NCBI RefSeq assembly: GCF_019449565.1
Contig: NZ_JAGRPM010000027.1
Span: 62,001-126,000, forward strand
DNA: 64,000 bases
Direction: 5' to 3'
DNA from: Rhodoblastus sp.
GTDB lineage: Bacteria > Pseudomonadota > Alphaproteobacteria > Rhizobiales > Beijerinckiaceae
This document shows, piece after piece, positions 20,882 through 29,627 of this stretch. Under the pieces are notes generated by a model. That model worked only from the letters and a program-made list of their open reading frames with translations, searched no databases and was not told the origin of the DNA. Made by a program: the position numbers and the translations under genes. Position 1 is the first letter of the stretch, and the number at the start of each line of letters is the position of its first letter.

Positions 20882-21949
20882 TTAGTGCTGGAACAGGCCG
20901 CGCTCGGCGAACAGCGGCGAATGTGCGCGCTGATAACGAGCGTTGGAAAAATAGCTGGCGATGCGCGCGACCTTCTCGATCGAGCCGAACACGAGCGGGG
21001 TGCGCTGGTGCAGCTTCTCCAGCTTCTTGGACAGAATGCGCTCATAGCCGTCGGTGGCGCCGCCGCCGGCCTGCTCGACCAGCATGGCGACCGGAAAGGC
21101 CTCATAGAGCAGGCGCAGGCGGCCTTGCTGATAGCCCGCGCGCTCGTCGCCCGGATAAAGGAAAACCCCGCCGCGCGAGAAGATGCGATGGGCCTCGCCG
21201 ACCATGCAGGCGAGCCAGCGCATATTGAAATCCTTGCCATGCGGGCCGCCGGCGCCTTCGATGCAATCATCGATGAAAGCACGGATCTGGTCCGGCCAAT
21301 GGCGGTAGTTCGAGGCGTTGATCGCATATTCTCGCGTCGAAGGCGGGATGCGGACATTGCGCGACACCAGCATGAAGCGGCGCGACGCGGGTTCGAGCGT
21401 GAATTGCGCCACGCCTTCGCCAAGCGTCAGCAGCAGGCTGGTTTGGGGGCCATAGACGACATAGCCCGCCGCGACCTGTTCCGAGCCCTGCCGGAAGAAT
21501 GAGGCGGTGGCGTCGCCCGGCGTCGCGCGGAAAATGCCGAAGATCGTCGCGATCGGCATGTTGCAGTCGATGTTCGATGAGCCGTCGAGCGGGTCGCAGG
21601 CGACCGCAAGCTCGCCGGCCGGATCAAGGGTCAGAATGGCGTCCTCTTCCTCGGAGGCGTAAAAGGCGGTCGGGGTCTTGCGCAGGGCGTCGATGACCAA
21701 GCCGTCGGCGATGACGTCGAGTTGGCGCTGCTTGTCGCCGTCGGCGTTTTGCGCGCCGACCTCGGCGCCCAGCGCGCCGCTCAGCGGCCCGCCGGCGATG
21801 ATCTCGGACAAGGCGATGCCGGCTTGCGCCAGCCCGGCGACAGTGCGCGCCAGATTGTCCCGGCCTTCGGCTGCGGCGGCCCAACTTGAAAGAAAGGCGT
21901 CAAGGCTTTCGCTCCCGGCTTGCGGCGCCGGCGCGTGATTGATGGGCAT
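20882..21949 (-). CDS. cbbF: Fructose-1,6-bisphosphatase class I
   Basis: Mg-dependent phosphatase acting on fructose and, in this setting, sedoheptulose bisphosphates; about 355 residues. The metal-site sequence is ACDPLDGSSNIDCNM, and YASEEEDAI supplies another acidic ligand; RYIGSMVAD-type residues are replaced by MRWLACMVGEAHRIF, as in bacterial class I enzymes. ATGs lie at 21955 and 21949; GGAGG abuts the first and is 7 bp from the second, so I take 21949. It is the first gene of the six-gene operon, divergent from the second cbbR. Confidence 0.96.
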   Translation of the reverse strand: MPINHAPAPQAGSESLDAFLSSWAAAAEGRDNLARTVAGLAQAGIALSEIIAGGPLSGALGAEVGAQNADGDKQRQLDVIADGLVIDALRKTPTAFYASEEEDAILTLDPAGELAVACDPLDGSSNIDCNMPIATIFGIFRATPGDATASFFRQGSEQVAAGYVVYGPQTSLLLTLGEGVAQFTLEPASRRFMLVSRNVRIPPSTREYAINASNYRHWPDQIRAFIDDCIEGAGGPHGKDFNMRWLACMVGEAHRIFSRGGVFLYPGDERAGYQQGRLRLLYEAFPVAMLVEQAGGGATDGYERILSKKLEKLHQRTPLVFGSIEKVARIASYFSNARYQRAHSPLFAERGLFQH

Positions 21950-22042
21950 GGACATTCCTCCTGGCCCGCTCTTGCTGGCTGGCCTGAAGTCACCTTGGGC
22001 GCGCCAATGCGAAAAATAAATTTAAAAAAATGCAAGTCTCTC

Positions 22043-22055
22043 TTAGAATATCTAA
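22043..22055. promoter_or_regulatory. LysR-type T-N11-A box
   Basis: TTAGA-ATA-TCTAA is a perfect dyad and an exact T-N11-A motif in the cbbF-cbbR gap, directly before the cbbR start codon. It is a good candidate for autorepression or for a CbbR half-array. No Shine-Dalgarno is visible before cbbR here. Confidence 0.6.
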
Positions 22056-22994
22056 ATGGTCGATCTCAGGGGACTCACCCGGAAGCAATTGCGCGCGCTT
22101 GCCGCCACGGTCGAGCGCGGCTCGGTCACTGGCGCCGCGACGGAATTGCACGTCACGCCGCCCGCCATCAGCGTGCAGCTCAAATTGCTGGAGGAGCTGA
22201 TCGGCGCGCCCTTGTTCCGGCGCGCGAGCGACACGCCTTTCGCGCCGACGGAAATCGGCGCGGAATTGCTGTCCATGGCGCAGGATGTGGAGCGCCTCGC
22301 CGTGCGCACGGGAGAGCGAATCGACGCGCTGAAGGCGGGCGCGTCCGGCTCTCTGGTGTTTGGCGTGGTCAGCACGGCGAAATATTTCGCGCCGTCGATC
22401 GTGGCGGCGTTCCAGCGCGAATGCCCGGGCGTAAGGGTCACCCTCGCAGTCGGCAATCGCGAGGAGATCGTGCGCGGGCTGGAGCGCAATGAATATGACC
22501 TGACCATCATGGGTCGCCCGCCGGCCCATATCGACGCCGAAGCAACGACCCTGGGCGACCATCCCTATGTCATCATCGCGCCGCCCGAACATCGCCTCGC
22601 CGGCGACCCGGACATTCTTGCCGAGGACCTGCTGCGGGAGAGGTTCCTGGCGCGCGAGGCGGGCTCCGGCACAAGGGTGCTGATGCATCGGCTGCTGGAG
22701 CGGATTGGCGGCGGCCGCGCGTTCGAAATCGTGGAAATGGGCACCAATGAGACGATCAAGCAATCGGTGATGGCGGGGCTGGGCATCGCCATGATCTCGG
22801 CGCACACCTGCCTGACCGAGATCGCCGACGGCCATCTGGTCGTGTTGCAGGTCTCGGGCATGCCCTTGGTGCGGCAATGGTACCTGCTCAATCGCGCCGA
22901 CCGCGATCTCAGCAAGGCGGCGCAGAAATTCCGAGCTTTCGTCATTGAGGGACGCAGCAAGCTGCTGCCCAAACTTTCCGCCTTCGGGCTTTAG
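22056..22994 (+). CDS. cbbR: LysR-type regulator CbbR (form II locus)
   Basis: Second CbbR-like LysR regulator, 312 residues, divergent from the cbbF operon. The HTH is LTRKQLRALAATVERGSVTGAATELHVTPPAISVQLKLLEELIG. The effector domain shows FLAREAGSGTRVLMHRLLE and MGTNETIKQSVMAGLGIAMIS, matching the same segments in the paralogue at 10033. The start codon follows the T-N11-A palindrome immediately and lacks a Shine-Dalgarno, so translation may be leaderless or weak. Two dedicated CbbRs suggest separate control of form I and form II operons. Confidence 0.93.
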   Translation: MVDLRGLTRKQLRALAATVERGSVTGAATELHVTPPAISVQLKLLEELIGAPLFRRASDTPFAPTEIGAELLSMAQDVERLAVRTGERIDALKAGASGSLVFGVVSTAKYFAPSIVAAFQRECPGVRVTLAVGNREEIVRGLERNEYDLTIMGRPPAHIDAEATTLGDHPYVIIAPPEHRLAGDPDILAEDLLRERFLAREAGSGTRVLMHRLLERIGGGRAFEIVEMGTNETIKQSVMAGLGIAMISAHTCLTEIADGHLVVLQVSGMPLVRQWYLLNRADRDLSKAAQKFRAFVIEGRSKLLPKLSAFGL

Positions 22995-23006
22995 AACAGA
23001 ACCCGA

Positions 23007-24002
23007 TTAGAGGCGATCTCCGCTGGACTGAGGGCGCGCGCCGAGCCGCCAGGCCGACGGCGGAACGCCGACCATTTTCTTGAAGGCGCGGCTGAAGGCG
23101 GCTTCGGATTCGTAGCCAATTTCGTCGGCGATGCGAGCCATGTTTGCGCCCCCGCTGGTCAGGAGTTCCGACGCGATCTGCATGCGCCATTTTGCGAGAT
23201 AGCGCATCGGTGGAATCCCGACGAGCGCGGTGAAACGTTCTGCGAGAACTGCGCGTGAGGCGCCGGATTGCCTCGCCAGCGCTTCGATCGTCCAGTCATG
23301 GGCCGGTTTGTCGTGGATCAGCGACAGCGCCCTGCCGACAATGGGGTCGCGCAATCCCGCAAGCCAGCCTTTATTTTCCGCCGGCAAGGATTCGATATGG
23401 CGACGCAGGACATCGACGAACATCAGTTCGCTCAGCTTGGTCAAGACCGTATCGCCGCCGGCGCGTTTGTCGGCGACCTCCGCCACCGCAAAGCGGATGA
23501 AATGGCCGAGCCAGTCCGTTTCGCCTCCTTTTTTATCGCCGGCCTTGATCACGGAGGGCAGGGCTTCGAGCAAGGGATTGAACGGTTGCGAGTCGCAGGC
23601 GAGATAGCCGCAGACAAGATTGGTCGAGCCCGGGCCGCCGTTCGCGAAGTTGATCTGGAAAGGCATCCGGCCGGCAAAGGCTATGTCGAGCACGTCGGTT
23701 GTCGGCGGATCGGCGCGCACGTCCGGACTGCTCGACATGACGTGCGCGTCGCCGCGGGTGAAGACAATAACCTCCCCGGCTTCGAGCGCGATGGGTTCGG
23801 CGTCGAGCGGGCAGGCGAAACAATGTCCGGCGGTCACGACGTGATAGGCGATCAGATGATCGGCGCCCGGCAGGATTTTTGGCAGGATCGCGGCCGGGTC
23901 CGGCGATCCGACCGCCCAGGCGTCCTGCGCGGCGACGTTGAAGAAGGTCGCGCCGGTCAAACGCACAGTTCTCAGGAGATTAGAAAGCGCGTCGGTCGCC
24001 AT
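23007..24002 (-). CDS. AraC-family regulator with cupin-type sensor domain
   Basis: About 331 residues. The N-terminal half is a cupin_6-like domain (IAYHVVTAGHCFACPLDAEPIALEAGEVIVFTRGDAHVMSS). The C-terminal half holds two AraC helix-turn-helices (WTIEALARQSGASRAVLAERFTALVGIPPMRYLAKWRMQIA and ANMARIADEIGYESEAAFSRAFKKMVGVPPSAWR). The frame opens at 24095, but the ATG at 24002 begins the conserved part (MATDALSNLLRTVRL), so I use it. Its target is unknown; the GFA-type gene is divergent from it, 168 bp away, and is a possible target. Confidence 0.88.
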   Translation of the reverse strand: MATDALSNLLRTVRLTGATFFNVAAQDAWAVGSPDPAAILPKILPGADHLIAYHVVTAGHCFACPLDAEPIALEAGEVIVFTRGDAHVMSSSPDVRADPPTTDVLDIAFAGRMPFQINFANGGPGSTNLVCGYLACDSQPFNPLLEALPSVIKAGDKKGGETDWLGHFIRFAVAEVADKRAGGDTVLTKLSELMFVDVLRRHIESLPAENKGWLAGLRDPIVGRALSLIHDKPAHDWTIEALARQSGASRAVLAERFTALVGIPPMRYLAKWRMQIASELLTSGGANMARIADEIGYESEAAFSRAFKKMVGVPPSAWRLGARPQSSGDRL

Positions 24003-24170
24003 TGGAATTCGCCCTGGTTGATCGAGGCCGGATCTAAGCATCGGACTCCATTCGAAAGCCGGACGCCAGGTCAAGAAATGCGGACGCCGGATCATTCAAT
24101 ATGCGCCAAGACGAAATAATTTGTCGAAAGAGGGCGCGCCCTCAAGAAGCGAATGTCAGGGGAGAGGGAT

Positions 24171-24596
24171 ATGACCATGCACAAAGGCCGCTGTTTTTGC
24201 GGCGCCGTCGAAATCGAGGTCGAGGGAGCTCCCGAGGCCATGGGGTACTGCCATTGCAGTTCGTGCAGATCCTGGTCGGCCGCCCCGGTGAACGCCTTCA
24301 CACTGTGGAAGCCGAAAAGCGTGAAAGTCACGAAAGGCGCCGAATATCTCGGCCAGTTCATGAAGACCGAGCTGAGCAACCGCCAGTTCTGCAAACTGTG
24401 CGGCGGCGGGTTGCTGACAAACCATCCGCCGCTCGGATTGGTCGATGTCTATGCCGCGACGATCCCGACGCTCCAGTTTGAACCGGGCGTCCACGTCAAT
24501 TATGCAGAGACAGTGCTTCGCATGAAGGACGGGCTGCCCAAGCTCAAGGACTTTCCGGCCGAACTGGGCGGCTCTGGCATTGCCGTGCCGGAATAG
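24171..24596 (+). CDS. GFA-family (CENP-V/GFA domain) zinc protein
   Basis: This 141-residue protein of the glutathione-dependent formaldehyde-activating-like family binds zinc through cysteine clusters: CFCGAVEIEV, YCHCSSCRSW and FCKLCGGGLL. Most members are not proven formaldehyde enzymes; glutathione adduct or zinc binding is the general expectation. The frame opens at 24153, but the ATG at 24171 has GGGGAGAGGG before it and begins at the conserved MTMHKGRCFCG. It stands alone between an AraC regulator and the sulfide cluster. Confidence 0.88.
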   Translation: MTMHKGRCFCGAVEIEVEGAPEAMGYCHCSSCRSWSAAPVNAFTLWKPKSVKVTKGAEYLGQFMKTELSNRQFCKLCGGGLLTNHPPLGLVDVYAATIPTLQFEPGVHVNYAETVLRMKDGLPKLKDFPAELGGSGIAVPE

Positions 24597-24655
24597 AGCC
24601 GACCGCAGCGGACGACTCGCCGACGCGCTGGCGTCGGCGGGTCGTCAAGCAAAGA

Positions 24656-24847
24656 TCAACGGTCGCGCAGACCCATCCTGCGGAACAGGATTGAGGGCGG
24701 GCAAAAGCCGGTAAAGGCCGATTGCAGTAGGTTCAGGCCGATGAAGGCCGTGAACAGCAGGAACCAGGGCGAGACGAAATAAACCAGCGCGACGGAGATC
24801 AAAACCATCGTCCCTGCCAGCGCGCGTACGGCGTCGTTGACTGTCAT
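24656..24847 (-). CDS. DUF2892 small inner-membrane protein (YgaP C-terminal-like)
   Basis: About 63 residues with two hydrophobic segments (ALAGTMVLISVALVYFVSP and WFLLFTAFIGLNLLQSAFTG) separated by a tight turn, then CPPSILFRRMGL. This is the DUF2892 pattern that in E. coli YgaP is fused to a rhodanese domain. Here the rhodanese is a separate gene just upstream on the same strand, in the same N-to-C order. I infer a membrane-anchored sulfur-handling partner. The ATG at 24847 (MTVNDAVRAL) is the conserved start. Confidence 0.82.
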   Translation of the reverse strand: MTVNDAVRALAGTMVLISVALVYFVSPWFLLFTAFIGLNLLQSAFTGFCPPSILFRRMGLRDR

Positions 24848-24870
24848 GTGCAATCCTCAAAAACATTCTG

Positions 24871-24886
24871 TTTCATGAATATGAAA
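24871..24886. promoter_or_regulatory. TTTCAT-N4-ATGAAA inverted repeat
   Basis: TTTCAT-GAAT-ATGAAA lies 24 bp upstream of the DUF2892 start. Its core TTCAT-N4-ATGAA is identical to the core of the dyad at 25329-25348 before sqr, so both are probably bound by the SqrR-like repressor encoded at 26842-27216. Confidence 0.6.
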
Positions 24887-24916
24887 GGGAAGCGATGGCG
24901 CGTTTCCAAGTTCGAT

Positions 24917-25261
24917 TCAGCGCCCGATCGGCAATTCGTTCCTGCGCCATTCCAAAATGCCGCCGCCGAGATGTCCTTCCACTGGAAGGCCCAGCTTCTT
25001 CGCCTGGTTCAGCGCGTTTTTCGAGCGCATGCCGGACTGACAATAGAAGACGATCTTCTTGTCCCGGGGGAGCGTTGCGACGGAAGCGGCGAAACGCGAT
25101 AGCGGAACATGGACCGCGTCGGGAATATGTCCTCCGGCCCATTCATTGGCCTCGCGCACGTCAGCCAGCACGTAGCCGCCATCTTTTTCGCCCAGCAGAT
25201 CACGCAATTCTCCGGGGGTGAACGTCTTGTAATCGTGGCTTCCGCCAAACCAGCCGAACAC
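24917..25261 (-). CDS. Single-domain rhodanese (sulfurtransferase)
   Basis: This 114-residue rhodanese domain carries persulfide sulfur on the cysteine of YCQSGMRSKNA. LADVREANEWAGGHIPDAVHVPLS is the family's substrate-side motif and HLGGGILEWRRNELP closes the fold. It is transcribed leftward, divergent from sqr, and followed by the DUF2892 gene. It probably transfers the persulfide made by SQR to acceptors. The operator-like dyad at 25329 lies just upstream. Confidence 0.9.
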   Translation of the reverse strand: MFGWFGGSHDYKTFTPGELRDLLGEKDGGYVLADVREANEWAGGHIPDAVHVPLSRFAASVATLPRDKKIVFYCQSGMRSKNALNQAKKLGLPVEGHLGGGILEWRRNELPIGR

Positions 25262-25328
25262 TATTCCGTCTCCGCGCCGCCAGGTTGCGCCGGCGCGAGC
25301 ATCGCCTTCGCCGGTCGACTGACATTTA

Positions 25329-25348
25329 TATTCATAAATATGAATATT
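25329..25348. promoter_or_regulatory. SqrR-type operator, sqr/rhodanese divergent region
   Basis: ATATTCATA-AA-TATGAATAT is a perfect 20-bp dyad between the divergent rhodanese (25261) and sqr (25516) genes. It contains ATTC and GAAT half-sites like those described for SqrR/BigR-type repressors. Its core is repeated before the DUF2892 gene. Confidence 0.65.
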
Positions 25349-25452
25349 ACAATATAAAGGATGTGAGTCAACGGGGCGACGAGTCGCAAACGGCCCGACC
25401 GGTGATGCGGCGGCCCCGAACTTTCGGCCTATTGGAAAAATACAAATAATCG

Positions 25453-25476
25453 AATATATTAATATAATAATATATT
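25453..25476. promoter_or_regulatory. Second AT-rich dyad upstream of sqr
   Basis: AATATATTA and TAATATATT are perfect 9-bp arms 6 nt apart, about 40 bp before the sqr start codon. It overlaps the likely promoter. Whether it is a second repressor site or an mRNA 5' stem is open. Confidence 0.4.
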
Positions 25477-25515
25477 GCGGCGCAAAAAAAATCAGCGCCG
25501 AAGGGGAGGGGAAAC

Positions 25516-26817
25516 ATGGCGGATATCGTCATCATGGGCGCCGGTCTGGCCGGTGTCATCATGGCTTATGAAATGAAAGACGCGATGCGGCCGGAGGATC
25601 GGCTGACAGTCGTCACCAAGGATCCGATCTATCATTTCGTGCCGTCCAATCCATGGGTGGCTGTAGGCTGGCGAACACGCGAAGCGGTCGAGATCGACCT
25701 TGCGCCGACCTTAGCACGCCGAGGCATCGAGTTCAGGCCTGTGCCGGTCGCCAAACTTGATCCCGAAGCCAAGCGCCTGGAACTCGAGGACGGCTCGACG
25801 CTCGCCTATGATTATCTGGTCATCGCCACCGGCCCCGAACTCGCTTTCGACGAGATCGAGGGCTTCGGCCCCAATGGGCACACCAGCTCGGTTTGCCATA
25901 TCGATCATGCCGAAAAAATCGCCCTGAGCCTGGAGGACTTCTGCAAGAAGCCCGGCGCCATCATCACCGGCGCTGTTCAGGGCGCGTCCTGCTATGGGCC
26001 GGCCTATGAATTCACTTTTATCATTGAAGCGGAACTGCGCCGCCGCAAGATCCGCGATCAGGTTCCGATGACCTTCGTGACCTCCGAGCCCTATATCGGC
26101 CATCTCGGTCTCGATGGCGTCGGCGACACCAAGGGGCTGCTGGAGAGCGCCCTGCGCGAAAAGCATATTAAATGGATGACCAGCTCGCGCGTGAAAAAGG
26201 TCGAGAGCGGCAAGATGGTGGTCGAGGAAATCGCGGACGATGGCGCCGTCAAGGCGACGCGCGAACTGCCCTTTGGCATGGCGATGATGCTGCCGGCCTT
26301 CCGGGGCATCAAGCCCTTGCGCGGCATTGACGGGCTGGTCAATCCACGTGGCTTCGTTCTCGCCGACAGGCATCAGCAGAACGAGCGGTACAAGAATATT
26401 TTCGCGGTCGGCGTCTGCGTCGCCATTCCGCCGATGGGTCCGACGCCCGTGCCCTGCGGCGTGCCCAAGACAGGTTTCATGATCGAGTCCATGGTCACTG
26501 CGGCGGCGAAAAACATCGGCGAGATTTTGCGCGGCCGCAAGCCGGTCTATCGGGGAAGCTGGAACGCGATCTGTCTCGCCGATTTCGGCGACACCGGCGT
26601 CGCTTTCGTCGCCCAGCCGCAGATACCGCCGCGCAATGTCAATTGGTCGGCGTCGGGCCGCTGGGTTCATGCGGCCAAGATCGGCTTCGAGAAATATTTC
26701 ATCCGCAAGATGCGCAAGGGGACAAGCGAGCCGTTCTATGAAACGGCGGCGCTCAACATGCTTGGCATCGGCAAGTTGAAGGAAGTCAGGAAAGGCGAGG
26801 ACGCCCCCGCGGACTGA
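25516..26817 (+). CDS. sqr: Sulfide:quinone oxidoreductase
   Basis: This membrane-associated flavoprotein oxidises sulfide to polysulfide or persulfide and reduces quinone; 433 residues. The FAD-binding GAGLAG is at 8-13, and YDYLVIATGPEL and NIFAVGVCVAIPPMGPTPVP are the second and C-terminal FAD blocks. C127, C159 and C353 match the spacing of the catalytic cysteines of the Acidithiobacillus enzyme (128, 160, 356), so it should be active. A GGGGAGGGGAAAC ribosome site precedes the ATG. It is flanked by a rhodanese, a DUF2892 protein and a SqrR-like repressor, a self-contained sulfide module. Confidence 0.93.
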   Translation: MADIVIMGAGLAGVIMAYEMKDAMRPEDRLTVVTKDPIYHFVPSNPWVAVGWRTREAVEIDLAPTLARRGIEFRPVPVAKLDPEAKRLELEDGSTLAYDYLVIATGPELAFDEIEGFGPNGHTSSVCHIDHAEKIALSLEDFCKKPGAIITGAVQGASCYGPAYEFTFIIEAELRRRKIRDQVPMTFVTSEPYIGHLGLDGVGDTKGLLESALREKHIKWMTSSRVKKVESGKMVVEEIADDGAVKATRELPFGMAMMLPAFRGIKPLRGIDGLVNPRGFVLADRHQQNERYKNIFAVGVCVAIPPMGPTPVPCGVPKTGFMIESMVTAAAKNIGEILRGRKPVYRGSWNAICLADFGDTGVAFVAQPQIPPRNVNWSASGRWVHAAKIGFEKYFIRKMRKGTSEPFYETAALNMLGIGKLKEVRKGEDAPAD

Positions 26818-26841
26818 CGCGGAGGGCGGGCGCGCGGGTCG

Positions 26842-27216
26842 TCAATCCCCGCGTCCCTCGGCGCGCGCGGCCCGGCGGCGTTTCGGCGGTTGGCAGTACA
26901 CCGAATGAAGCGCGGTGAGGATCGTGCGCACGTCCTCATTGGCCAGGCGATAATAGACGCTCTTGCCTTCACGGCGCGTCGTGACCAGCCCGTCGAGGCG
27001 CAGCCGCGCCAGTTGCTGCGAAACTGTGGACTGGCGCTGATCCAGGATCGTTTCGAGATCGCCGACTGATTTTTCGCCTTCCGACAGGATGCACAAAATC
27101 AGCAGGCGCGATTCATGCGCCAGCGCCTTCAGGAATTCGCTCGCTTCCCGCGCATTCCGCGTCATCTGCGCCAGATCTTCGGACGCGTCATGTTCCTTCA
27201 GCTTCGGCAAAGCCAT
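26842..27216 (-). CDS. SqrR/BigR-type sulfide-responsive ArsR repressor
   Basis: This 124-residue ArsR protein has KALAHESRLLILCILSEGEKSVGDLE and the recognition helix QRQSTVSQQLARLRLDGLV. Its two key cysteines, C42 and C108, fall where Rhodobacter SqrR has C41 and C107, which form a polysulfide bridge on induction. It is convergent with sqr and most likely represses sqr and the rhodanese pair through the dyads at 25329 and 24871. The C-terminus is a basic tail (QPPKRRRAARAEGRGD). AAAAAAGG precedes the start. Confidence 0.9.
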   Translation of the reverse strand: MALPKLKEHDASEDLAQMTRNAREASEFLKALAHESRLLILCILSEGEKSVGDLETILDQRQSTVSQQLARLRLDGLVTTRREGKSVYYRLANEDVRTILTALHSVYCQPPKRRRAARAEGRGD

Positions 27217-27401
27217 GGCTGACCTTTTTTGCTCTAATGCCTATTTCATTGATAAATATAATTGTTTTTGCCCAGCGTAAATAGTCTGAGCCTAATATAA
27301 GAAAGGTGAATATGATGATGTGAGGTCGCTTCATCCGCCAATCCCGCGCAAGCTCCATCGCCCAATCTGTCTCTCCTGTGAACGAAGCGGTGGAGGAAGA
27401 G

Positions 27402-27842
27402 ATGGAAGCGCGAGCATTACGGCTCCCGACGGCGGCGCCAGGGGACGCCTTTGCGGTGACGATTCCGGTTTCAGTCGGCGAATTGATCGACAAGATCACG
27501 ATCCTGTCGCTGAAGACCCAACGCGTGCGCAATGTGCAAAAGCGGCTGATGGCGGCGCAGGAGCTGGCCTTGCTGCACGAGGCGGTTGGACCCATGCGCG
27601 CGGCGGACGCGACGGGCGAGATCGCCGCGCTTGCGGCGCGTCTCGAAGTGGTCAACGGCGCCTTGTGGGACGTCGAGGATTCTTTGCGCGCCATGGAGCG
27701 CGCCGGGGACTTCGGCGCGGGTTTCGTAGAAGCCGCGCGAAAAGTTTATCGCTTCAATAACGAGCGGGCGCGGCTGAAAAACGCGGTCAATGCGGCGGTC
27801 GGCTGTGTTCTGATGGAGGTGAAGGAACACCCCGACTATTAG
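27402..27842 (+). CDS. DUF6165 family protein
   Basis: This 146-residue protein matches the DUF6165 pattern as I recall it: IPVSVGELIDKITILSLKTQRV, then ALWDVEDSLRAMERAGDFGAGFVEAARKVYRFNNERARLKNAVNAA and a C-terminal MEVKEHP. It is largely helical with no signal or membrane segment. The frame opens at a GTG at 27378, but GGAGGAAGAG before the ATG at 27402 sets the start. It is convergent with the dsbA-like gene, overlapping by 4 bp. Function unknown; relatives are often near surface-polysaccharide genes, but none are visible here. Confidence 0.75.
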   Translation: MEARALRLPTAAPGDAFAVTIPVSVGELIDKITILSLKTQRVRNVQKRLMAAQELALLHEAVGPMRAADATGEIAALAARLEVVNGALWDVEDSLRAMERAGDFGAGFVEAARKVYRFNNERARLKNAVNAAVGCVLMEVKEHPDY

Positions 27843-28441
27843 GATTTCGCCTTCAGCGCCGCCCCAAAGCCTTCGGCGCCCGGCCAGCCGGAAAGCAACT
27901 TCACTCCGATGATGAAGGAAGGCGTCGTGGCGACGCCGATATTATCGAGGAAACGCGCCTGGGCGATGATGCGGCCGCGAACGTCCTGGCTATTGGCGGC
28001 CTCCGCCAGTTTCGCGAGGTCGAAGCCGAGATCCTCGGCCACGGCGAGGGCGGCGTCGCCGTCGATCATGCCTTTGCGCGCGTAAAGCCGACGGTGGAAT
28101 TCATAGGCTTTGTCCGGCCCGTAGAGAATGAGCGCGGCCTGCCGCAGCTTTGCGGCCTGCACCGAGCCGGACGAAAGCTGCGGGCTGTCGATCAGGCCGA
28201 GCCGCAGCCTTTTCTTCGCCACCATCGCGTCAAGCGTCAGGAACGCCGTCCGGCAATAGGGGCAATTATAATCGAAAATCTCGATCGCCGACGGTCCCGT
28301 TCCGAACCATGACAGGCCGGGCACGGTCAGGGGATCGGCGCCCGCCGGCAGCGCGACGAGCGGCAAATCGTCGAGCGAAGCCGCGAGGGCGTGCGCTGAG
28401 GGGGCAAGCGCGAGGCCTGCCAGAAAAACCCGGCGATCCAT
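27839..28441 (-). CDS. DsbA-like thioredoxin-fold protein
   Basis: About 200 residues with a twin-arginine-like N-terminus (MDRRVFLAGLALAPSAHALAA) indicating export. The thioredoxin-fold active site is CPYC in FDYNCPYCRTAF, and the cis-proline loop is seen in VATTPSFIIG. It probably acts as a periplasmic thiol oxidase or disulfide exchanger. It is last in a leftward group after mrp, with a 16-bp gap. The start at 28441 is chosen because the signal peptide begins there. Confidence 0.85.
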   Translation of the reverse strand: MDRRVFLAGLALAPSAHALAASLDDLPLVALPAGADPLTVPGLSWFGTGPSAIEIFDYNCPYCRTAFLTLDAMVAKKRLRLGLIDSPQLSSGSVQAAKLRQAALILYGPDKAYEFHRRLYARKGMIDGDAALAVAEDLGFDLAKLAEAANSQDVRGRIIAQARFLDNIGVATTPSFIIGVKLLSGWPGAEGFGAALKAKS

Positions 28442-28457
28442 GTAAACTCCTTGGGGC

Positions 28458-29561
<1,104 letters not shown>

Positions 29562-29585
29562 GGTCACTCTCTGGATTCGCTTGTT

Positions 29586-29627
29586 GCGGTCACTTGGGTG
29601 CAGTCACTTGGATGCAGTCGCTTGGGA
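29586..29627. repeat. 14-bp tandem repeats at the cysG 3' end
   Basis: Three 14-bp units (core GCAGTCACTTGG with small changes) are in tandem. The cysG stop codon lies in the middle unit, so copy changes would alter its C-terminus. A longer imperfect repeat (GGATTCGCYTGTTGCGG) flanks the array at 29572 and 29625. Confidence 0.7.
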
